Below are positions 9,901 to 21,900 of a stretch of 25,537 bases of DNA, piece after piece. This stretch comes from Saccoglossus kowalevskii (taxonomy: Eukaryota; Hemichordata; Enteropneusta; Harrimaniidae). The stretch spans positions 106,993 through 132,529 of the forward strand of contig NW_003155737.1 in assembly GCF_000003605.2 (NCBI RefSeq), written 5' to 3'. Under the pieces are notes generated by a model, which had not been told where the DNA came from, searched no databases, and saw only the letters and a list, made by a program, of their open reading frames with translations. Position 1 is the stretch's first letter, and each line of letters begins with the position of its first letter. A program made the translations under genes and the position numbers.

Positions 9901-12900
9901 AGATACCTTGACCCAGCCAGCAACTCATTCACCAGCTGTCAACGAGGTTCAACAGAAACGTAAGTCGACTTTACATTCAAAATACCCAACTCCCTATTAG
10001 TTCTATAGAAGTGAACTCTTTAGTCCAATAGAAGTGGGCTCTGTAGTGGTCTTCATGGTCAAGTATTTTTTTCATACCTGCACTTCAGCATTTACTCGTT
10101 TCCAAACAAAGAGTTGCACAGCTTCCCTAGCAATAGAGTAACTAACAGTGTTTTGTTATTGTTTCAGGTCTTGTACTGCAACTTGTTCCCATGGCTACCA
10201 GATGAGTAACGGAGAAACATCCGTTACTTATGACTGTAACCATTTAAGTAATCAGTGGATACCAAGCGAGGAATTTCCGCGCTGTGACCGTAAGTTTTCT
10301 TCTGTTTTTTTAGTTTTCTTGATATTACATCAATTAGAAAAATGACTTTAACATCTTTATGAAGAGAAGTACTGCATCTAAATGCACTATTTTTTTTTCT
10401 AAACAGCTGTATGCGACCCACCATGTCAGAATGATGGACTCTGCCAAACCCCAGGGAGGTGTTTATGTCTCCATGGTTACACTGGAAACACCTGTGAAAT
10501 CAGTAAGTATTTTACTGCATAATTTATTTGATTAATAGTTTTAAAATATGAAAATAAAGATTGCTGTTGTGACATAAAACGTTTTCATATCTGTTATAGG
10601 TCCGGAAGATTACTGTGAGAATAATCTGTGTCAGCATGGTAGTACATGTTATAGTAACCCATCCACTCACAGCTATTATTGTTCCTGTGCAGATGGATTT
10701 AACGGCTTCTACTGTGAACATGGTATGTTGTATTTCAAAGAGGTATAATTTTCATTTACATGTGAGTCTTTGGCAAACTTTGATAAATTTGCTGGTGCTT
10801 TGAAATCAACTTGTTCCTACGATAAATTTCTACAATGCCATTATGATAGGAAGACAACCACACAGTTCTGGAGTATGGTTTGTCTGTGTCATTATGATAG
10901 GAAGACAACCACACAGTTCTGGAATATGGCTTTTATGTCATTATATGAACACACAGTATTTTTATGTTGATCCCAAACATGGAATTTGGTTTGTAGCAAA
11001 AGCACTCCATACACATAATTCCACATACAAAATTCAGCAGAGATAAAAGTGACATTCGGTGTCAAGAATTGTCACACAAAAATATATTAAAAAAATATAA
11101 TATTCTGTTGTATTGGTAGATAGTTTTAAGAAATCTTATATAATTTGCATGTGATTTTGAAATTCAATGTCAAAACACTGGTCTATACAGCACATTACGC
11201 TTTACTTTATCACTTCATTCCTACAGTTGTTTGTGCTGAAAGATCTCCAGACAATGGTGCTCTGGCTTGCACACTTAATAACACTATGAAAAGCTGTTCT
11301 TTTCAATGTCTGCCTGGATATCAACTTTCTCAGCCAATCACTAACTCATATCAGTGTCACCTGATCACTGGTCTTTGGACTCCTGAACTACCTGAGGTGT
11401 ATTGTATACGTAAGTATTACTTTTCCACCCTAATGAAAAGCACCGCATGAGACACACTGTTTTCCATATTTGTACCCGTGATGAACATCACATGTGTAAA
11501 TAATATTGTTCATTTGTTGACACAAAATTTGAATGCTTGCTGCATGACAACTGTAATGCTCCAAACCAGATCATTAACAAACTTTTTGTAGCAATTTTGA
11601 TTTTTTTTTAATGTATTTTATCATAGACTCTATAGATATATGAATTTTACTTTATAAAAAACTTTTTCAACTTCTTGTCTTTCAGCTGAAGTGGTTCCAA
11701 CACAAGCAGTCATCATTCCTGCTATGTATCCTACATTAGGACCAGTTGGACCAGGTAATTAAAGCCACTTTTTTCACAACTCCAGTGACACACTTTAACA
11801 AATATGACACATGTAATTAGTTTATGGTACAATGAATTATTGATCACTTTTTAAATCTGAATTTTTTCAGCAAATCCCGATCCACAGCAAGGTGGGTTCT
11901 GTTTCACCTGGGGTCAGAGCCACTATCGTACGTTTGATGGATCAATCTACAACTTCCGTGGTGGTTGCACTTATCTTCTTGCTGGTAATTGTTTGGACAA
12001 CAGCTTCAAAATCCAAGTACATAATGACAATCAGTGTTTAGATGCTGGACACTGTAAACGCTCTCTCACCCTGTTTGTTGGCAATATTGAATTCTCACTT
12101 GACAGTACGCTGAATGGTGTTCTCGTCAGCAGAAATCAACAACCTCTAAACATACCCAACAACATCAATGGGTTGGACTTTTCTAAGGTTGCGGACTATA
12201 TCATTGTCCGCAGTGGTTTAGGCTTTACTCTTAGATGGGATGGAGCTGAAGCAATCTCTGTCAAGGTTTCAGAGTCACTTTTTGATGAGACTTGCGGTCT
12301 TTGTGGGAAGTACAATGAAGACGTCATTGATGATTTTACAGATATCAGTTCTACTGTGGTGAGGTCTGTCTTTGATTTTGCCAATAGCTACAAAATGAAT
12401 GAAATCTCTGAAGGTAGGTCATTTTTAGGTTTCTGCCATTGTTGACATTTCAAAACATGTCTGAACATAATTTTGCTGGTAGAAATTGACTCAACTTTCT
12501 AATGAGAATCCCATTTAAATTTTCACTTCTACAAAATTTCTTGATTTTCCCAGTCTCATGAAATTCATAAAAATTGATGAAAATAAAGTACTAGTAGTAA
12601 TAATTTTTAAATGATGTTAAAATTCATAGTTATTTATTAAATTTGTTTTGGTATTTATATTATCACAGTATTTTGTTATTTGCTTAAATCACAGACCTTA
12701 GATTTATGCTTAAATGAATGACAATTTTTTCTCTGTTTTTCAGATGTTTGTTCAGATAGCAGTCAGCAGTCCCTGTGTCACCATAGTACAAATGACGATA
12801 TTGAGATAGCACAGATAGCAGACAGACTCTGTAATCAGCTTTTAGATTTCTCAGCTTGTCATCATGTGAGTATTCTTTTCTTCTCTATATTTCTGTAACA

Positions 12901-15900
12901 CCACAGTTTTAGTTTGTGCATGGAACATAGAGCTCGGCTAAATATCAACGTTTGGAATTTTAGAAGAAAAAGTTGGCCAAGCTGGGTTCAAACCATGACT
13001 TTGGTGTTGGGAGTTAGTACCTGTAATGTGGTTAGGATTGATATATAAATGAAGAACTTTTCATCAGATTGTCATTGTTTATTAAAGTCATTTATCACAC
13101 CTCGTATGCGTGTTATTTTAAGTGTACCAGCATGGCTGCTCGTGTGTACTCAGTATACTTACTACCAAAGGGAGGGAGGGGGTATTATAGATAAGTAAGC
13201 AAGAACTTGTCAGTCTGTGTGCTATTGTTATTATTAAAACTGAATTCCTGAATTGAAAATAAACTTCCTACTACTTAATTCTTATATCCAGGCGGTAAAC
13301 CCAGCACCTTTCTATGCAGCATGTAAAGAAGATGTCTGTGGTTGTCATGGTAACAGTAGCTGCCAATGTAGTAGTTACGCTGCATATGCTAAAGAATGTG
13401 CCAGGCATGGTATCAACATTGTGTGGAGATATGAAGAGAGATGTCGTAAGTATATTTCATATTTGTCTTCACTTCAGAAACTTTTTGCTTGAGCTAGTTG
13501 GGAATAAATGTTTGTATTTAAAAGAGAAAGAGAGCATTGTTAACACATGAAAGCTTTCACAATGGCCGATATGAATGGTATATAACTGTGCCACAGTAGC
13601 TTTCTGATCTCTTTTGCCTTAAGTCCTTTTAATTTTCTCATCAGCCAAAATTTAACGCAATCTCTTAACAGCAAATGTGATTTGAGATTTTCCCGCTAAG
13701 ATTTTTACAGTGATTTGCCTCTCAGTAATTCAGATTATCTGTCCTGGTGACTGCATGCATATATATATATTTACCAGTAATACTGGCATACTCACAGTGT
13801 GTTATCGTTGACAGCTATCACATGTTCTGGTGGTATGGTATATGAACAGTGTGGCAGTGCTTGTCCTAAAACTTGTCAGAAAACTGCCTATCAGTGTGAA
13901 GATGATCATTGTATTGATGGATGTCACTGCCCCAATGCCACTGTCAAGTACAACAATGTCTGCATTGCTGAAGATGAATGCCCATGTGTCAATAGTGGTA
14001 AAGAGTATACAACCGGATCTGAAATACCCCATGATGATGGCTGCAATGTGTGGTAAGTACGGTAACCCTAGCAACCTCTGGCAGCCATCTTGGATCTTGC
14101 TTTCATGTTTGAATGTTGATGCTTTCATGTGTGATAATAAGTTCATTGTTATTATCAGTCGAGTGACATAAATAAGTAATTAGTAAGTATACTGTGGAAT
14201 ACTTTATTTTCGCTGGAATTAATTTTCGCTGAAAAGGCTTTTTAGGTGTTTTGTATGGAATTTATTTTCACTGATTTTTGATGAATTTAATGTGAAATAT
14301 AGGGAAAAAGTATATTCGCTGGATTTTATTTTCACTGAATCATCCCTTCAGCGAAAATAGCGAAAATAAAGTATTCTACAGTAGTATTTTATTAGTGGTT
14401 GTCCATCAATAAAAAAAATAGTGTTCAGGGATTGAAATTAACCTTGCCTGTCTGGGACAGGTCTTAAATTCAACCCCTGATGTTTTTAAAGAATCTAAAT
14501 GCCTAATGACTAGGTATACAATCACGCATAGTTGTCTATTTGAATAAGATTTCTGTCTTCCCTATACAAATGTACCGTTACAATTGACATATCTGTCACG
14601 TCCATATGACTATATAATTATTGGAGAAATGCAATCTCATTCCTATTACAGTACGTGTCAAAGTGGAAACTGGCGTTGTACAGAAGAACAGTGTGGTGGT
14701 GAGTACTGACACAAAGTTGCAACCTAAATTGACTAACTATAAATAAAAAAAATTAAACTTGTTTGTGATTATACTGACAGCAAAATCTCAAACTGTATCT
14801 TGTTATCTTCCAGCTACTTGCTCTGCATACGGTGATCCTCATTACGTAACTTTTGACGGTCGCCATTATAGATTTACGGGTAAATGTAGCTACGTTTTAA
14901 TGAAGACTATGGATGATACTTTTGGTAATTTCACCATTAATGTAGATAACGTACAGTGTGGGGATTCTCGTTCAGCCTGTACAAAGTAAGTCTAACACTT
15001 TCAAACATCTATGATAGTTTTGGTAATTTCACCATTAATGTAGATAACGTACAGTGTGGGGATTCTCGTTCAGCCTGTACAAAGTAAGTCTAACACTTTT
15101 AAACATCTATGCTAGTTTCAAACACAAACCATGATGTATTATTGCATTGTAGTTATTATTGTACATATGTTAATATGAGAAACCACTTCAAATGAAGATG
15201 GCATTGTGATCTTTATTATCCTACAATATAAAATATATAACTTTATAATCAAAACTGCGTGAAATTTATTCTCTGTATAATACATATTTTGCTAATTTTT
15301 TCTGCTTTTTGGTTGTCCAATATATAACTGCCTATATAAACACTTCTCAATTTTTTGAGGGATGTGACAGTTATTCATTTCATTCGGCCTATTAAGCCTT
15401 TGTTTTCAAACTTTGATTGACAGGTCAGTTATGATTACAGTTGATGACACTCATCTTAAATTGAAAAGAAGACAAGGAATTGTTGTAAATGGAAATGATG
15501 TTGATAGATCCAGTTTACCAATCAAAATACCGGGATTATTTGTAGAACAAGTGACCGATCTGTACCAGAGGGTGGGTAAACCGTTTCATTTTCAGCGCTA
15601 GGAATGTTTGTTTTCATTGCTATAAAGATGACAATTTTCTTTTATTTAAAGTGTTAGCTAGTAAACTTACATTGTGTTAGTGAGCATACATATTTTAGAT
15701 ATCTAGGTACACACCTTTGTGCTGCCAACAGGATTTCTTATTCTGTCTTCTTTATGTGGGTGACTTATTTGTTCACATGAAAATTGGGAACTAAAATTTG
15801 CTTGGAAATCAGGGGAATACAACAGAATTCCAAATTATACTTCAAACTTGTTGTGTAATCATGTAAACTATATATTCTGTGTGTATACAACATGTTTATG

Positions 15901-18900
15901 GATTGCTAACTATACCAATAGTGAGTGATGCATCTCAACAATTATTTCCCAAACAAACCTGCTTCAATCTGAAAGTGAGTTATCATGTCCTGCTACCCAT
16001 TCTATATGTCATTGTGTAGAATTAAAAGTATAGTGTATTGAAGTAAATTTCGCAATTAACCTTTGTAACAGATAACTTTGGACAATGGAATCCAAGTGAA
16101 ATGGGACAGTGTTGCAAGAGTTTACGTTACAGTCCCAGCAAAGTTTTTCAACAATACTTGTGGTTTATGTGGTACATTTGACAGAAATCAAGAGGTGAGA
16201 ATCAACAAACTATTATTTTATGTTGTATTTTGTGTCGTGTATTTCTAGGGTAGCAGTAGTACCACTATCCCAATGTGTGATATTGTTAAGGGTATTATAA
16301 AATGCATCTTGGTTTATTTTTACAGAATGATTTTTGGACTGAAGAGGGTGACATTGAGAGACAGCCACGTGAGTTTGGTAATAAGTGGTCTTTGGATAGG
16401 AGTTGTGCTTCACCTCAGACGCCACCTAGTGATCCGTGTGAGATATATACACAGAGGAGACAGCAAGCTGAACAGCTTTGTGGAATGCTCAGACAATCTC
16501 CTTTTACAGGTTAGCATTACATTTCATGTTTAAAAATGCTTCTTATGATAGAAAGGATTTGTAAAAAAGCAAGGAAAGACAACAATCAGCTGTAAAACAA
16601 GAGGAGTTATGTTTTGTTTTTCTGTGTTTTAGATGATAAAATGTTGTATGAGATATCAAAGTTTGTTTTCTGTTTTTGTTGCATTTGTTATTTGTCATGA
16701 TGCAATATCTGAAACAGGTGTCAATTGTTCCAAAGTCATTATTCATTATTCAAAAATAATGGTAGAAAACAGGTATTGAAACTCAGGCATACAATGTACC
16801 GGGGGTATGTTCTTAAATCTCCATTAAGCTAAGGAGTTTTAAATTATCTCAAGCATCATTATACTTTTTTAACTCCAAAAATGTCGTATTTTCAGGTACA
16901 AATTGTTTTTGTTTTTTTGTTCTCTGAGTCTATTCTATTCTATCATTGTTTCTAAAACTGTTCTAATTTCAATTGATAAAATCTTATCTGTTTCTAGAGT
17001 GCAATAACCTAGTTAACGTTGATGGCGTTTATACGGACTGTATGTTTGACCAGTGTAATCAAGGCGGTGATGAAACACCGTCCGAGGTGCTATGTGATTA
17101 CCTATCGAGTTACGCTATGGACTGTGCCAATCATGGTTTGGTGCTTGCCTGGAGAGATGTTGTACCCCAATGCTGTGAGTTCATGTCTTTTATAATCAGT
17201 CTTTGCTGCTAATAAACAATTTGTATTATTTGTACAAGTCATCACATCAATTACTACTTTATAATTCCAAATGTTTCCAAATTTCACAAATTGTGTGTGT
17301 TTTTCAGTTATTGAGTGTGAACGAGAGAAAGTTTACCAGGAATGTGGATCGGCATGTCAAACAAGCTGTGCAGCACTGGGTTACGACTGTCAGCAAGAAT
17401 GCATACCGGGATGTAGTTGTCCACCGGGTATGGTGGAAGATTACCATGGCAACTGTGTCTTGATTGAAGAATGTCCCTGCAAGTATAATAATAAAATGTA
17501 TGCCAGTGGTGAGCTCACCCACCAAGATTGTAAAACCTGGTAAGTAACCCTTAGGCTATTGTAAAAAAGTTCAACATTGATGTGTATGTCCATGCTGGAT
17601 ACTTATTTACAAATTTTGCAACCACCATCAGTTGTTTGCTAGCTCAGCTACAAATCTCTCCATTCAAATAAGATTTATTATGATCAGGAATATAGTAGAA
17701 AAACCTGCTTGATTAGTTCCCATTCAAATTTTAAACACCTTGTATTAAAATAATAAAAATGCGTGTTAATAATGGTAACATGTTCAAGTTCTATGAAGTG
17801 ATTGATAAAAGTAATGATTATTTTCAGCCAATGTACTAGTGGTGTTTGGCAATGTGAAGACAGGGAATGTGAAGACACTGAACTGGAGTGCAGCGAAAAC
17901 ATGGAGTTTTCTATGTGTAAAAATAATTGCCCACTCACATGTACAAATATGAATCATGGACGTAGCTGTGCGTCATCAACATGTGAACCAGGCTGTCAGT
18001 GTCTTGAAGGTTACGTCTTGGATGGTAAGTTTTTATTTCAGTATCTTTAAGGATACGTCTTGGCTGCCCCAATACTTCTGAAACTTGCTGTAAATATTTT
18101 GAAGTCTTACAGTAATGAATTTATTGGATCTGAATTATATTAATGTTAGAGTATATTCAGATGTTATCAGTGCTTTCTCCAGTGACATGCTGCAATATTT
18201 GTATAATAGATTCTGTGTTGTGTTGGCAGACATGTTCAATATTGAATAATCATTTTATTTTGACAGATGAACAGTGTATCCTTCCACAAGACTGTCCCTG
18301 TCACCACGGTGGTACAAGTTATCAGACTGGAAATACAATATTAATGGATTGTAATACTTGGTAAGAAAATTGATTTAAGGTTTTTGGCTAAGATTAAAAC
18401 AAATGATAGGATTTCTCTGACACTCACACTATAGTTTTATTATTTTATTTGTCGTTCACAAAACACAGATAAAAATATATGGTCACCAAACCAATTTTTG
18501 CACCACTCTCCAGTAAAAAATCTATGAAAATTATGATTTTGAGCTAACAATATCTCAAAATTGTGTTACCTATATACCTGTGATACCAGTCATAAGATAA
18601 ATACCATTGATGTCAAGAATTATTGGGATTTTCTGATGATTACTATTTTTTATTTTATGAAATCATGCTTTAACCTGGTTTCCTTCGATGGTTTCCCAAA
18701 ATTTCAACTTTTGCATCTTTTTAGGTAGTTTTTCTTCAAACAAATAATTTGTACTAGGGAAAAAAAGTTGGTGACATAATCAATGTGACACTTTTGAAAC
18801 AAAAAATTAAACTTGTCACTCTTATTTGTTAGATTGATACCCATTTACTTGTCTCTAATCTGAATTTATAACCTAATTGCTGTGAAAATTGTTTTCAAAT

Positions 18901-21900
18901 ATGACAAAACATTAGGAAATTATTATTTTTTTTAAAAATTTATTAGGTTATCATATTTGCTCTATTTAGTGTCCGCTTACATACATGACGAGGTTATTGC
19001 CCGCTTACATACATGACAGATGTTTGTGTCCGCTTACATACATGACAGACGTTAGTGTCCGCTTATGTACATGACAGATGTGTGTATGGTATATGATATA
19101 TACCGGTAGAAGATAATAATTGGTAATCGTAGTCCTAAATAACTATTAAAAATAGCTAGACGTTTCGAGCAATGGCTCTTTATCGATAGCATAGAAGAAA
19201 GTGTTATAACGTACAGGTAGAACATAGGAACGTAAGAACGTGCATGAACTATAAGTTAGAATCACAAAAAATTCCACAATAGAACAAATAACGCGCCTTA
19301 GGTAGTGAGCTCAACAAATGAGTTGAACTGTTTGTTAATACCATGGGGTTCTTTAGTTCCAAGGCGAAATATAGTTTCCTCCTTGACACGCCTGAGCTGA
19401 TTTTCGTTGCCATTGACAACACATACACCAGAAATAGACATATCTGTAATATTATGTCCACTAGAATTAAAATGAAATGAAACCGGATAATAACGATTTT
19501 TCTGTCTAGTTTGCCGTAGATGCTCAGCAAACCGCATGTATGGTATATACAGTGTATGGTATATACAGTTTTTGGTTTACGTGCACTTCTATTTTTAGAG
19601 ATACTAATATTGTAAATACAATTTTGACATTAAAGTTTTTATTTATTTTCACTTAAATGTAATTTAATTTAGTTTTTTATTGTTGCACTTTCACATTTTA
19701 TTTAAATTAAATTAAATTTTGTTTTATTACAGTACTTGTAATGGGCAACACTGGGAGTGTACATCAAGTGATTGTCCTGAGGTCTGTACTACATGGGGCG
19801 ACTCGCATCATGAAACATTTGATGGTAAACTATACAGATTCCAGGGCCATTGCACATACACCTTATCTCAAAGCACTGCCAACAATCCTCACATCCAGTA
19901 TTCTGTAACTACAGAAAACATCCCGTGTGGTACCAGCGGCGTCACATGCACGAAATCTGTTATTTTCACTGTTGGTAGCGGTAATGATCGTCAACGTATT
20001 GAACTGGTAAGAGATAATCCTGTAGTTTTTCCTAAGGATTCTGTCTTTCAAGTCTGGGAAACAGGAAGGTTTGTGTTCATACGCATCCAGGAAGGTGTAA
20101 CAGTGCAGTGGGATAGAGGAACCAGAGTTTATGTCAAGCTTGATCCAAAGCATAGAGGAATGGTAAGTGGAAAAAGCAAATTTTTATTTTTTCAGATATA
20201 ATTTATAATTTGCTTGAGTCAGAATTAAAACTTATGAGAGATATTTCTTTCCCCAGGTTGAAGGTCTCTGTGGGAATTTTAATAGCAATCAAATGGATGA
20301 CTTCCGATCACCTGCAGGCGGACCATCAATCACGTCATCATTAGAATTTGGCGACAGCTGGAAAGTGTTTGAATCATGTCCAAACTCTGTACATGTTAAC
20401 GATACCTGCAGCCTCGCTCCTCATCGCAAGGCATGGGCTGACAAGAAATGCAGTATTTTAAAGGGACCTTTGTTCCAACCGTGCCATAGTGAAGTTCCTT
20501 ATGAGCCGTACTATGAGACGTGTGTGTATGACGCATGTGGTTGTGATACAGGAGGAGATTGCGAATGCCTGTGTACTGCCATTGCTACCTATGCTGAAAA
20601 GTGCAACATGATTGGTATCTCAACTCGCTGGAGATCGCAATACTTTTGTCGTGAGTATATTATTACCCAATCATCAGCATTAAAGCCACTATAAATAGTA
20701 CTTTTCGTGAGTGTGCCAGGCCAGACATAATGGGGAGACCAAAGCCACTGTACTCTTGGCGAGTGTGCCACAGATATAGTAGAGAGACCTGAGTCACTGT
20801 ACTCTTGGTGAGTGTGCCACAGATATAATGGGGGGTGGGGGGGGGGCGCACCAAAGCCAAAATATTACAACATTTATACTATAGTAAATTATGCTTGGAA
20901 AGGCTATGGTTTGAATTTTGGAATATGCTATATCTTCAATTTCTCAGAGGATTGAGTGTGAGTTATCATCTTCCTCCATGTACAGAGATAAATATATTAT
21001 TTGTTTCTGACTGAAGCCAGTCAATCCCCGACCCACGCTATCAGATTGAACTAATGCACCACTTGTATACATTACCATGAAATATATTTATATTCACAAT
21101 AGCTATGCAGTGTGAGGGATGTGGTCATTATGAAGCATGTACCAGTGCCTGCCCCAAGACGTGTGATAATTACTATCAATATGACACTGTAATGGATCAG
21201 TGTGATCAAACATGTGTAGAAGGATGTCAATGTCCGGATGATGAAGTTTATGATGTAGAATCCAATAGGTGCATTTCCCCATCAGAATGTTACTGTCTTA
21301 AAATCGACGGTGTGAAGTATTTTGAAGGTCAGACCATACAGAGCCTTTCTGATGATTGTCAAACATGGTAAGTGTTTAAACCAGGATTTTATACCACAAT
21401 GATGAAACTGAACACTCAAAAAAATGGAAATCTACTTGGCATGGGAGAATTAGAGTCAAGTCTTATGAGCACTGCAGAACTAGCATATACATTTTTTTTT
21501 ACAACAACCATTCAACTCAAAACTTGTCTTTTGATAACTTGTTTTCTTTTTCTTTCCAGTTTTTGTTCCAACCATAGTCTACATTGTCTGGGACAGCCCT
21601 GTGGATTCACTCCAGCAACCACAGCATACCCTACCTTATCTACTGTATTCACAACAATACTACCAGCTACTACCATGGTGACCACTGGAGAAATTTCTAC
21701 ATTGCAGCCAACTATGGAAGCAACGACTCCTGCCATCACAGAACAAACAACATTGCAACCAACTACAGAGGCAACGACTCCTTCCATCACAGAACGAACA
21801 ACACTGCAACCAACTACAGAGACAACAACTCCTGCCATCACAGAACGAACAACATTGCAACCAACTACAGAGGCAACGACTCCTGCCATCACAGAACAAA

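Larger units (their letters stand above)
18361..19732 (+). other. Intron 27, 1372 bp, hosts repeats
   Basis: Holds the 29-bp minisatellite and the Penelope-like fragment listed separately. The stretch 18400-18960 is AT-rich with nothing recognisable. Confidence 0.6.

Noticed and set aside
12980-13010. tRNA or tRNA-derived SINE
   Set aside because: Only a B-box-like GGTTCAAACC is visible; no A box or foldable clover-leaf.
14041-14056. Trp at the ends of the TIL exons (TGG at 14051, 17538, 18359, 21366)
   Set aside because: The TGG is TG plus the first base of the GT donor. After splicing the codon is TGT or TGC (Cys), as the E module requires.
14986-15115. Second 98-bp copy as an additional VWD2 exon
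   Set aside because: It has no good acceptor, repeats residues already encoded, and would break the frame; exon 21 joins exon 20 correctly without it.
18971-19080. CRISPR-like direct repeat array
   Set aside because: Units are contiguous with no unique spacers, and the window is eukaryotic.
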